From Nageia nagi (taxonomy: Eukaryota; Pinophyta): a DNA stretch of 64,000 bases. The position numbers and the translations under genes are program-made. Below, in pieces: positions 11,685 to 21,949 of the stretch (within the stretch, counting starts at the first letter, position 1; each line of letters opens with the position of its first letter). The notes beneath the pieces are model-generated. The model did no database searches. It was not told where the DNA came from and was given only the letters and a program-made list of their open reading frames with translations. The stretch spans positions 177,630,001 through 177,694,000 of the forward strand of contig JBITNC010000001.1 of assembly GCA_050084985.1 (NCBI GenBank). Reading direction: 5' to 3'.

Positions 11685-13256
11685 AAAAAAAGTATAAAAT
11701 AAATTTTTTTTTTCTCTTATTAGTGGTTGTAGAACAACCACAAAAGCATGGAGAATTTTAAAAAATACTTTTGAGAATGGGAATGAGCTTTCTTGTAATA
11801 ATTTATAAGATTATATGAGAAAAAGGAAGCATTATATTTTTTATTCTTGTTCTTATGAAGAAAATTGTAAAAAAAAATTATGTGGAGTATTGTGAAACTC
11901 TCATGGAAGAGAGTAACATGTGTAATAGTGAATTTCGTTCTGCTAAAAAGAAAAAATAAGTTATGGTTATGTATTGTTTATAAATCATGCTTATTGTGCT
12001 TAATTTTATTGATGAAGAAAAAGAAGAATATCTCATGGAGGAGATATATGTCTAGAATTTTGTTGAAGAGTGTCTCATGGAGGAGGAATAAAATCAAAAA
12101 TTTGACGAGGATTTATATCATGAATCAAAAACTATTCTCATGGAGGAGAATTTTGAAGATAAGGAGCTAACACTATACCAAAATTGTTAGCATGATTCAA
12201 TATTTATTTTACAAAAAAAATTAATAAATTGTAGATAATAGAGCATCATTTTTTATGAAGAATGTTGGCTTGCATATGTTTAATACCATTCATTAGGGAA
12301 TAAATTATTGAACTTTTTGAGAAAGGAAATTAAAATATTGAAGATGAAGAAGAAACACTCACATTGGAGTATTTATTGATTGAAGATCATTCACATTGAA
12401 TGGATGGATATTTGTAAAATCACTCATCCAAAGTGAATAATGTTTATCTTAAGAAGATAAGACTTTTATGGGATTTTGATCCAAGAGAAGTTGTGGATAA
12501 ATAAGAAATGTAAACTATCAAATTTGTGTTTAAGTATCACTCATCAAGAGTGAAGAATATTTTATGTGAAGAGTAAAATAGTAAATAGTTTCTCATTTGC
12601 GAGATAGCAAATGAAAAAGAAAAAGGGATCAATGACATTCATGTTGTAATGACTATGAAAACATCAATTATGGATAAATATGAAGATAACTCAATTGGAG
12701 TGACAAAAATGAAGAATTGGAGTTATCTTGTAGAGACAATATTTTTTAAAGAGGCATCAAGGAAGAGAACTCTTATTTAAGAGTTAATGGTTGATTCAAA
12801 ATAAATAATAATAAATTTACAATAGTATGACTTCATGAGAAGCACAAAAAACAATCAAGAAGGCATATGGACATCTACTCATTAAATAATTATTGAAGGT
12901 GATGAATTCTTTTTATTTTATTTATTTACTAATGAATTCATTAGTAGTTATTTTATGTATATTTTTATCACTACTATTATATATGAGAAAGATGGATAAT
13001 GTATTACCAAGGCATCATTTGAGAACAAAGCCATATTTGAAGATTGTCTAATGAAGATAATATTAAAGAAAGGTCTTCTTGAAGTGAAGATAATATTGGG
13101 TAACTTGGGTCACTTTAACTCAAATGAAGGTAATGAGGATCACTTGTGTGATGTGTTTAAAATTTCTTGTAAGGAGGAATATGCAACAAGAGTGACTAGT
13201 TACAATAGTGATGCTTCAGAACTCAAAACCTAAGTGCTTTCAATATTAAAGGATAA
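11685..13256 (+). other. Element C internal region without pol
   Basis: No protease, integrase or RT motif is visible. Four copies of CTCATGGARGAG-like sequence (about 11911, 12032, 12077, 12138) encode repeated LMEE in one degraded frame, suggesting a low-complexity acidic gag tail. From 12370 to 12570 several short inverted repeats occur (ATTCACATTGAAT, CACTCATCAAGAGTG). The purine run AAAGGATAA just before 13257 is a weak polypurine tract. Confidence 0.5.
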
Positions 13257-13990
13257 TGTTAGAATTTAAGATAACTTGACTTCCAATATTCATCTCAAAA
13301 CTCAATTTCAAGCTCTTTATTTAGAGATGTGGAGACCTAATGTGTTTCATCAAAATACATGCATGTTTCAATACTAGGCATGTTTTACTTCTATAATGAA
13401 AGGGTATTTCTCAAATGTGGGCATGTTTTCTAAATATAGGAACATTTTATGAGTATATGCATGTTTTGTTAATATTTTATCTTTCATAGGTTTTTGGTAT
13501 ATTTTGGTATTTTCCAAAGTCTAGTGTGATTTGTAAGGGTTATTAACATCATATATTTATGGTTAATCACAAGATTAATGTATTATTGATTTCTAGATTA
13601 TTTTGTAGTGAACTTAGAGAGAGTCTATATAATATTTGTTAATGTATTTGAATGTGGATCAATATAAGAATAATGTAGTAGAGTAGTGAGCTCCATGTGA
13701 GCATAGTATGATGAGTATGGTATTCTATCATAATACATACATATTGTGAGTTATATTATGTGATTCATTTCAATAGAATAGTTTTCTACAACATTAAAAT
13801 GCTTATTTAATCCTTCATTTGTATATATATATATTTTCTCAAAATTTATTTATTGGTTCATTCATGTGTTTGGTTAAATCCAAACTAAAGATCTTGTGTA
13901 AAGTTCATCTATTGATTATTGTGAAGTGTATAATAATTTTACAATGATTGTTGATTAAATTTTGTGTAGTTAATCTCTTTATATTCAACA
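13257..13990 (+). repeat. Element C 3' LTR
   Basis: Runs from TGTTAGAATTTAAG to TATTCAACA, with TG...CA ends. It aligns with 8971-9719 but is clearly diverged in its first half. Directly followed by the TACTC duplication and the G2 aRNH remainder. Confidence 0.85.
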
Positions 13991-14225
13991 TACTCAATGC
14001 CCAAAATCCAATCATGTACAATGATCAATCAAATCAATAGGGTTTATAATACCAAATAATTAAATTTGATCCCATATAAATATTTAGTTGAGTTTATAAT
14101 CAAATACTTAAATAACGTACTATTTGATAGAATTCCAAGTAATAATAATAGGTTTTCTAATGCCATGACTAGTATTATTTTATTAAATCCTATCTCAATA
14201 TAAGATGAGAAAACATTAATTATCA
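13991..14225 (+). pseudogene. G2 archaeal-type RNase H, C-terminal part
   Basis: Reads SMPKIQSCTMINQINRVYNT, then LNLIPYKYLVEFIIKYLNNV and RIPSNNNRFSNAMTSI. The Tat aRNH pattern is GDSxLxIxQVxGxYxTKxxxLIPYxxxVxxLxxxFxxxxFxxIPRxxNxxADAxA. The match begins right at the end of element C, so the two halves flank C. The frame is offset from the left part and a few residues around the GDS motif are missing. Confidence 0.75.
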
Positions 14226-15548
14226 TTCAAAGTTTGAGAGATCCATCTTATACAAAAGGTGATAATGGTTGTGATTGATTTCATACATAATGAAGATACT
14301 CTTGCTTTCTATGTTGTACCTCATTCTCCATGGTAAAAATATATTTATGCATATATCAAAATGGAATCATTTCTAAAGAATTTAAAAGGAGATCTCAAAA
14401 GGCAAGACTCAAAAATAATACAAGGTATGTATTAATGATTGATGTTTTATACAAAATATCTTTTGATGGTACTTTCTTATATGCTTGATTGAAGAAGAAG
14501 ATAAGAAAGTAATGGAACATGTTCATGAGATTCAAAGTGGAGGTCATTTCAATGGTAAGGCTATCTTTCACAAAACTTTAAGTTTAGGATATTATTGGCC
14601 TTAAATGGAAATAGATTATGTTATACATGGGAGAAGAAATGGACCATATCAAAATCATGCTAACATAAAGCTAGCTCCCTCAAGTAAGCTTCATATAATA
14701 GTTCCTCCTTTGTTATTCTTAATATGGTAATAGACTTAGTAGGTATGGTTAATCTAGAATCAAGGAAAGGATACAAATTCATTATCAAAACTATTGAGTA
14801 CTTCACAAAATGGGTTTAACCTATCGCTCTAATATTCTTACAATTTCTCCAAATTATCAAATTTCTCATGGTAAACATCGTAGCTATATTTGGAGTTCCA
14901 TCTACAATATCCATGGATATTGAAAAATAACTTAGAGGTTAAGTTGTAAGGAATTTATGTATATCCTTTTGCATCCAAAAATTGTTTCTATAACATATTA
15001 TACCTAAGAGAATGGTTAGTATGAGGAAAAAGATAAAATAATTATCAACATCCTTTGCGAAATAGTACATAAGCATTAGAGAGTTTTGCATGAGCAATTG
15101 GTCTATACATTATAGGCTTATAGGATAACCATTTGGTCAATAATAGGTCATAATCTATATTCTTTGGTATTTCAAGATGAGTTAGTCCTACCTTTGGAAC
15201 TAGAAATCCCATATTTTTAGAGCACATCATTAATCAAGAAGATAAGAGGAAAGCATGATTAAGGAAGATAGAAAGTTAGATAAAAAGAGGATCCATACCT
15301 TGAAACATTTAAGGGTTTATTAGAATAGAATCAAGAGAGCTTATACAAACAAGATAAGACAAAAGGACCCTAAGGTTGGAGAATTAGTTCTTAAGGAGAA
15401 TCACCACAAGAAAAAGGGTGAGAGGTAAAATAAGGGAAAGTTTGAGTCTAATTAGATAGGCCGATATGTCATTATGGCTAAGTATCCCAATGGAGCTTAC
15501 AAGTTATAAATAATAAATAGAAAAGTTATAAGGGAAAGAATTGATCTT
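14226..15548 (+). pseudogene. G2 integrase remnant
   Basis: Frames switch often, but recognisable pieces occur in order: FDGTFLYA, an HEIQSGGHFNGKA zinc-finger segment, YYWP, then DLVGMVNLESRKGYKFIIKT and IEYFTKWV (central domain with DYFTKWVE motif), a GVP motif, and the C-terminal GKFES...GRYVIMAKYPNGAYKL and INRKVIRE. These match the Tat integrase zinc finger, catalytic core and C-terminal domain. The catalytic aspartate/glutamate context is degraded. Confidence 0.7.
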
Positions 15549-17095
15549 TATTTTTCTCTATGTGGATGATTAGTTGATTATAGAGAATAATATAGTCCTT
15601 ATCCAAGACTACATATCCAAACTTAAAGCAACTTTTGAAATGACAAATCTTAGTCTATTGCACTACTACCTTGGTATGCAAGTTTATCAATACAAAGATT
15701 GTACTTATCTTAATCAATCTAAGTATATCTCATATATCTTGCAAAATTTTGGAAAGGAGGAGTGCAAACCTGTTGCAATCCCAGTCTCTCTTGAAATCAC
15801 TTTATCCCTTATTCTAACTCTCAATTGGTAAATGCTACAACTTATAGGCAACTAATTGGTAGTCTAAAGTATTTGAATATCTCCAAGCTAAATATTACCT
15901 TAATTGTGAATTTGTTGGCTCACTTTATGCAAAAGTTGTATGTTAAGAACCTCAATGCAGTTAAGCAAATTTTGAGGTATGTTTTAGGTACTAAGGATCT
16001 TGCTCTCAAGTATGAAAAGTTGCCTTCATTTTTTCTCTCAAGATTCTTAGATTCTATCTATGGGAGAGATAGAAATAATATAAAATAAAACTCTACTTAT
16101 GTGGTTAGAATTGGTTTAGGTGCTATCTTTTAGGCTTTCAAGAAGTAGCCTACTTTTGCTCTCTCCACCATAGAGTCTAAATATCATGCAATGTCAGTTG
16201 TAGCCTAGGAAGCCATTTGGTTGAGGTATCTTCTGAAAAAAGTTGGGTATGATCAAGTTCATCCATCTCAAATTTCTTTAGATAATTAATCAACTATTTC
16301 TTTGAAAAAGAATATTATTTTTCATTATAGAATAAAAAACATAGAAATCCAAGCCTATTTCATTAGAGAGAAGGTTTTGTATGGTCTTCTACACTTGCAG
16401 AATTGTCCATTGATCCTAAACTCTATTGATTTGTTCACCAAGCCCCTTTCTAAAGCCTAGTTTTATAATCTTATGAATTCTATTAGGTTGGTGAAGTTGT
16501 CTTAAAAAAGGGAGTAAAGTTTGAATTATTTATGAATCCATTGTAACTACTTCCTTAATAAATTTGTTTAGCATTTTATTTTCTTTTTATACTTTGTTTA
16601 TACATTACTTTTTTGGTCACTAAAAGTATGGGCTTAGCATCTTAATTGATGACTTATAGTGCATTGTAAATCCAAGCACATTATATTAGGGAGAAAGTTC
16701 TTGATGTAACAATTGTAGCTCTGTTCATTTGACTTTACCTATCCTAATTTATTCACTAACCACTTTAAAAACTTTGTTGTGCACACTTTAAAAGTTTCTT
16801 ATGGTAGTGAAGTTTGAATTCTTGTGTTGAATTCATGTTTATGATGAAAACTTCATCCTGAGGAGGCTATTTTTGTTATATAGTATTGATCTAAATGTAC
16901 ACCTTTATGGTTATTTCATTTTGTGTGAGAAACTCATGGTACATTTTTCTAAATGTACACTTTCATGGTTAGTTCGCTTTGTGTGAGAAACTCATGGTAC
17001 ATTTTTTAATTTTAGTTATCACTATGTGAGGAATCAATATATGTTTATTAGCACTCTTTGGTTGTCCATATGTGATTGATTTGTATATGCATATG

Positions 17096-17097
<2 letters not shown>
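15549..17097 (+). mobile_element. 5'-truncated copia fragment P1 (RT end, RNase H, 3' UTR)
   Basis: Starts abruptly within RT at IFLYVDD (D-D catalytic motif present, followed by a stop), then SKLKATFEMTNLSLLHYYLG, YLNQSKYISYIL, a TYRQLIGSL segment, RNase H motifs (ILRYVLGTKDLALKY, LSTIESKYHA) and a tail DLFTKPL. Closest in this window to P5 (61.7-62.7 kb) and B, so it belongs to that family. After RNase H comes a 3' untranslated stretch with a second RNase H tail (16672-16890) and a 72-bp direct repeat (about 16892-17010, TGTGTGAGAAACTCATGGTAC twice). No LTR follows; a TA microsatellite begins at 17099. Confidence 0.8.
16672..16890 (+). repeat. Second copy of the RNase H tail in the P1 3' UTR
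   Basis: 16672-16890 resembles the RNase H C-terminus and downstream segment seen in P5 at about 62510-62740 (AGAAAGTTCTTGATG, TTTATTCACTAACC, GTGAAGTTTGAATTCTTGTG, GAGGAGG). P1 already has this coding tail at 16330-16530, so the segment is duplicated. B carries the start of the same second copy on the minus strand near 21.70-21.79 kb. Confidence 0.6.

Positions 17098-17098
<1 letters not shown>

Positions 17099-17191
<93 letters not shown>
17099..17191. repeat. (TA)n microsatellite
   Basis: Uninterrupted TA dinucleotides for about 93 bp at the boundary between P1 and element A. Length in assemblies is often unreliable. Confidence 0.97.
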
Positions 17192-17193
<2 letters not shown>

Positions 17194-17332
17194 AAAAATA
17201 GATTTTTAAAATAATAAAAAAATCTATTTTTTGTTTTTAACAATTTTAAAAATTTAAAAAAAATTAAATCTATATTTTTTATAATAAAATATAATATGTA
17301 AAATATATATTTTTAAATTTGTATTAAAATAC

Positions 17333-17334
<2 letters not shown>

Positions 17335-17392
<58 letters not shown>
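17335..17392. repeat. (TA)n microsatellite
   Basis: Second uninterrupted TA run, about 58 bp, separated from the first by an AT-only stretch with poly-A/T runs. Confidence 0.95.
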
Positions 17393-17401
<9 letters not shown>

Positions 17402-18394
17402 CATTATAACATGCATGTAATAATGTATGTAAAAATTGCATGCATGTAATTATATTTTTTACAAATATATTAATATTGTAAAAATAATTGCAATAATAGC
17501 TTTATAGTAAAAAATAGTTTGAAAAACTTCTAAACAATTCTACACTAAGTAGAAACTTACAAATTTAAGCTATAATAACACATTGTTGCAATATTTAAGC
17601 AAAATTATTCAAAACTTGCATATTATTGCTACACATTAAGCAATTTTACTTAAAAAATTACAACTAACAAACTATTGTTAGTAAAAAATATATATAACAA
17701 TAGCATAAGATTGAACTAACATGTTATTACAGTCAAAAAACATATAGAAATAATATCTACTTTGAACAAAATTTGCCAAATAAAACTTGATAATCAAGGA
17801 ACCAAAACTGATTAGCAATAAAGCAAAATTTGACAATGGACAAGGTAGGAGGGAGATTATACTTTCAAGCCCTTTTAACTCAACAAATTAGATGGAGAAA
17901 GAAGAGAAAGGACCTTCAAATATGTTGAAGAGGAGCCTCTAAGAATGGCTCTGATACCACTTGATGAAATTAACCCTTTTCAAATTAATCTCTAGTTTAC
18001 TAAGATCTCAATAAGGCACTTACAACATCAACACCATAGCACAATAGCACAAGCCAATCTCATAAATAACACAAGATATAAAGTGGTTCCTCCCTCCTTA
18101 GAAGTACATCCACTAACTAAGATTTATTATTCTTAAGGACTCTCTTACATAATCTCTCCTTTCTTCAAACCCTAACCTCAATTATTTCAATACAATGAGA
18201 GGAGGGGTACCTCTCTATTTATAAGAAGAAACCCACCCTTTAACCTCCCTTTAACCCAAGGGTAAGGTTAAAGGTGTTTCTAAATTTATTCCTCTTTCTA
18301 TATTTATTCTCTTAATACTTTAAGGTATCTAAAGATACTTTAAGCATTAAGTGAATTTACATTAAAGAGAAATATTACATTACAAATTCTAACA
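17393..18394 (-). mobile_element. Truncated copia element A: 5' LTR, primer site and leader
   Basis: On the minus strand the LTR 18394-17962 (TGTTAGAATTTG to TTTCATCA) is followed by AGTGGTATCAGAGCC, a canonical initiator-Met primer site (plus coordinates 17947-17961), then about 550 bp of leader. Leader and LTR are homologous to those of element B (27.66-28.65 kb). Shared leader blocks include CTACACTAAGTAGAAACTTA and TGCATGCATGTAAT. The element is cut off at the TA microsatellites, with no gag or pol. A TATA-like TATAAATAG lies in the LTR (minus, 18215-18223). Confidence 0.85.
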
Positions 18395-18912
18395 CACACC
18401 AATCTATAACCTTACATAAAATTAACCCCCTTAATATAATTTGGGTGCCACATAAGATGTTCGGTATCACCATATGGTCAGTTGAATTTGGTGGAGGAAT
18501 ATGGTTGGATGAGTGACTCACCCATATGTTACCATTCATTGGATGAGTCATCTTGGGTGTTAGTTTCACTTTATAATTAGTTTTGTGACATGAAGAGTGG
18601 GGGTTGGGTGAGTTACTCAAAAACCCAAGTAGGCATGTTTGAATTAGTTGCACATATGTAGATGTTTAATTGATTTAATTTTAACATGCTAAGAGATGAT
18701 CCTATGCATAAAAGCTTAGGGAGAATGAAGGCTAGGAAAAGGTGCATAGTAGGGGCTAACCACAAATGATTAGTCATTTAAGCTAGATACCAAAAGAGTG
18801 TATTTAACATTAATTAATTAACATTAATATTAATGGTCAAATGAAGGTATTAACATTAAATAGAATTAATTACTACTAATGATACATAAAGGGAAATATG
18901 TACTTTTAATAT
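18395..18912. other. Unassigned sequence between element A and M1
   Basis: Less repetitive-looking than its surroundings. A 92-codon minus-strand open frame (18375-18653) overlaps the A LTR edge and resembles no family I know. Possibly pre-insertion host DNA. Confidence 0.4.
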
Positions 18913-19625
18913 TATTAGGTTTAATCAATTTCATATAAGATTGAACATAGTAAGTCCTCCTACTCCTTAGAAAAAGAAGAAACAAAATATATAACATACA
19001 ATAGTAAGCAAAAATCACACAAAATAAGAGACAAGAGATTTAATGTGATTCACCCAATGTGGGTTAATCCACAAAGAAGTTTTTAACCCCTAGTATTATC
19101 AATTCTCTAAGTCCTCCAAGTAACAAACCATTAGCATAACCTTGCCACAACCTTCACTTTGGAGTACAACAACACATCACTATATATCTCTTAAACTCTT
19201 AACAAGAACATCAAAATCAACACTACAACAATGCTCAAAACTATAATACATAGACCTTAACTCAAATACTCCTATTTATAGATGTAAACTAACCCAAATT
19301 AAACCTAATTTGAGTCAAAAAGATCATGGAGTAACCTTCCATGCCTTGTGTAACACCCAACTAGCAATAAAGTCCATATTAAAACTAATTTTGACTATCT
19401 AAGTTATAATTTAATGCTTTCTATTAAATAATTGGTACACTACAAACCAGTTACCAATAGCTCACCATATGGATCATGATTGGTTACTAAGTAATGCTTC
19501 TATCACCACCCAATTCTTGACCAATACACTAACTATTGCTAACCAGTTGACCCAACCGTAGACTAGTTGTGACCAAAAATGAGAAATAAAATGATATGAG
19601 CCCTAATTAGGCTTCACACTCAATA
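18913..19625 (-). repeat. M1 3' LTR
   Basis: Minus strand begins at a decayed TG (TATTGAGTGTGAAGCC) right after the polypurine-like CAAGTAGGAGAT and ends with AAACCTAATA. It aligns with the LTR at 48698-49167, which has intact TG...CA ends and a primer site, but is about 240 bp longer. A TATA-like TATAAATAGG lies near 19271-19280 on the minus strand. Confidence 0.8.
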
Positions 19626-21290
19626 ATCTCCTACTTGGAGATTGGTACCTATGTAATAGACTACAACTAGGGTTGAAAGCTTCTCATATTGATCTTTCTT
19701 CTTAATGCCAACCAAAATTGATCAAAATCTCAACTTATCCTTTGTTACAACTTTAATGAACATGTCTATAGGATTTTTTGATGTATGAATCTTTCCCAAC
19801 TTGACTGGACCATCCTCCAATTTTTCTCTTATGAAGTGGTACCTCTATTTGATGTTCTTAGGTCTAGAGTGTAAGGTTGAATACATTACAATATGGATAA
19901 CACTTTGGCTATCACTCCATAGCTTTGCATCCTTATGCACCTTACCCAATTCCTCCATCAATCTATTTAACCAAATCATCTCTTTTGTTGACTTTGTAGT
20001 AGCAACATACTTAGATTTAGTAGTTTAGAGAGATACAACCTATTGGAGCTTAGATATCCAACTAAATATTGTACCACTAATGGTAAATACATAACATGTA
20101 GTGCTTATCCCACCATCTAGATCAACATAACATTGCGAACAAGTTTTAGAACCTTCAAAACATAGAGTAATAAGAAGTCTCCTTAAGTACCTAAGGACCC
20201 ACTTAACTACTTCCCAATTATCCTTTCTTAGATTGTTCATAAACCTAATTACAACTCCTATTTCTTGTGCTATATCTAGTGTAGTACACACCATTACATA
20301 CATTAAACTCCCATCTTCTGAAGCAAAGGGAATTTTATTCATATACATCTTTTCCTTAACTTTCTTTGTTATATTTGGTCTAGTACATACCATTGTATAC
20401 ATTAAAATCCCATCTTATAAAGCACATGGAACCTTATTCATATATTCTTTTTCCTTATATTTATTAGGACTTAAATATTTAATGAGTTTGAAATGCTTTG
20501 ACAATGGTATAGTTATAGATTTTGCATCCTTTATATTAAACCTTTTAAGCACTTTTTCAATATAGTCTTCTTGACTTAATCTTAGCATGTGGTTTCATTT
20601 TTCTCTTGTTATTTTCATTTTAATAATTTCTTAGCTTTACCCAAATCCTTTATTACAAAATTTTTATCCAAATTTTCCTTAAGATCAATAATATCATGTA
20701 TATTAGATCCTACAACTAGCATATCATCCACATTCAAAAGCAAGATAATATAGTTTCTATTTGTTGTCTTAAAATATATACAATGAGTTGATCGACATAT
20801 AGTAAATTTTTTATAACGATGAAAGTATCAAATTTAAGGTACCATTATCTAGGAGCTTGCTTTAAACCATATAAGCTCTTTTCCAACTTACATACATAAG
20901 CTTCTTTACCTTTGACCTTAAAACCTTTAAGTTGATACATGTAAATAGCCTCCTCCAAGTCACCATGAAAAAAAGCTATCTTTAGATCCAATTGTTCAAG
21001 AAATCAATTTTTAATAGCAACAATACTCAATATTACTCTAATAGAGGTCATTTGAACAATTGGAGAAAAGATCTCATCAAAACATATACCTTTATTTTGA
21101 GCAAAATATTTTATCAAAAGTCTTGCCTTGTCCCTATTTATCTATCTCCCTCTTCCTTTAACATGTACATCCATTTATTAGTAAGTGCTATTTTACCTTT
21201 AGGAAGCTCAACCAAACTCCAAGTTTGATTTTGATTTAAAGAGTTCATTTTATCCTTTATGGTATAATCTCACTTAATCAGTGTACTACC
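19626..21290 (-). pseudogene. M1 reverse transcriptase and RNase H remnant
   Basis: Minus-strand frames give WSLVELPKGKIALTNKWMY at the RT start, SLYGLKQAP near 20860, then the RNase H series DGSLMYVMVCT, VVIRFMNNLRKDNWEVVKWV, LRYLRRLLITLCFEGS and FTISGTIFSW. The usual YVDD region near 20.73 kb is degraded (MWMI). A 99-bp in-frame tandem duplication (20271-20369 and 20370-20468) repeats the segment YMNKIPFASEDGSLMYVMVC with differences. After RNase H the frame runs to a polypurine tract before the 3' LTR. Confidence 0.8.
20271..20468 (-). repeat. 99-bp tandem duplication inside M1 RT/RNase H
   Basis: Two adjacent units, plus-strand starts TATATCTAGTGTAGTACACA and TATATTTGGTCTAGTACATA, 99 bp apart. 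Each encodes the KEK.YMNK.P.A..DG.LMY.MVCT segment on the minus strand. 99 bp is 33 codons, so the frame is kept. The units now differ at many sites, so the duplication is old. Confidence 0.8.
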
Positions 21291-21684
21291 CTACATGGCT
21301 TCATCAAAACACTCAGGTTCACCACTATCATTATAAAGCACATAATAAAGAGAAGGATAATAATGTTTAGGAGCTTTACTAATCCTTGATGACCTTCTCA
21401 CAAATATAAGTGGAGTTTGAGGTTATTTTCATGGAAGTACTTCAACTTTCTCATTAGGTTTCTTATGCTTATCAATATTATCAAGAGTTACAAATTTAGG
21501 TTCCTCATTATTTTACATAACTTGTAACCTATATTTGTACATGTCTTTCTCATTGAATACAATATCTCTATTTCTAATGATTTTATGATTATCAACATCC
21601 CATAATATATATCCTAAACCATAAACATAATATCTAATGAAGTTATATGACTTTACATCAATTTCTTTCTATACTATTTATCAA
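21291..21684 (-). pseudogene. M1 integrase C-terminal end and INT-RT linker
   Basis: Minus strand reads YRKKL, then a GLGYILWDVDNHKIIRNRDI segment typical of the copia integrase end (GYRLWDPxxxKxxxSRDVxF), then FVRRSSRISKAP and EPECFDEAM linker motifs. Together with 28649-29298 this brackets element B. TTGAT stands at both borders (plus ATCAA at 21680-21684 and 28649-28653). Confidence 0.75.
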
Positions 21685-21949
21685 TCATGAATAAATCAGG
21701 AGAGTAAAAGTCAGATGAACAAAGCTACAGTTGTTCTATCAAGAAATTTCTCTTTGATATAATGTGCTTGGATTTGTGATGCACTATAATTCATCACTAA
21801 GATGTCAAGCCCATACTTATAGTCACTGATGACCAATGTATAAGTAAGGTATACAAATAAAAAATAAAGTACCTAACAACTTTATTAAGAAGGAAGAAGT
21901 TACAATGGATTCAATAAGAATTCAACCTTTACTCCTTCTTTGAGAAAAC

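Larger units (their letters stand above)
8971..13990 (+). mobile_element. Non-autonomous copia-type LTR element C
   Basis: 5' LTR 8971-9719, initiator-Met-tRNA primer site from 9722, gag N-terminal remnant, about 1.6 kb without pol, and 3' LTR 13257-13990. Flanking pentamers are TATTC (8966-8970) and TACTC (13991-13995), a target duplication with one transition. The interrupted G2 aRNH domain resumes just after 13990. No protease, integrase or RT is present, so it needed proteins in trans. Inside lies a recent 3 x 765 bp tandem array. The two LTRs have diverged substantially, so the insertion is old. Confidence 0.85.
1..15548 (+). mobile_element. Degraded Ty3/gypsy Tat-clade element G2, host of later insertions
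   Basis: Protein remnants read in canonical gypsy order on the plus strand: gag end (430-760), protease (1080-1290, then 1993-2160), glycine-rich linker (2520-2640), RT (7290-8160), RNase H, a second archaeal-type RNase H (8640-8970, resuming at 13991) and integrase (14226-15548). RT-integrase order marks gypsy; the dual RNase H is known for the Tat clade. Every domain has stops and frameshifts, so it is inactive. The 5' LTR lies beyond the window or is lost. At 15548 the integrase C-terminus changes directly into copia RT, so the 3' end and 3' LTR are missing. Interrupted by an LTR fragment, an unassigned 4.3 kb block and element C. Confidence 0.8.

Noticed and set aside
17034-17243. 69-codon minus open frame of alternating Ile-Tyr
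   Set aside because: It is the (TA)n microsatellite read in frame; the same applies to the frames over the TA run at 34202-34244.
18375-18653. 92-codon minus open frame as a host gene
   Set aside because: It overlaps the LTR border of element A and shows no recognisable motif; kept only as unassigned sequence.
20233-20565. 110-codon plus open frame
   Set aside because: Antisense shadow of the M1 RT/RNase H and its tandem duplication.
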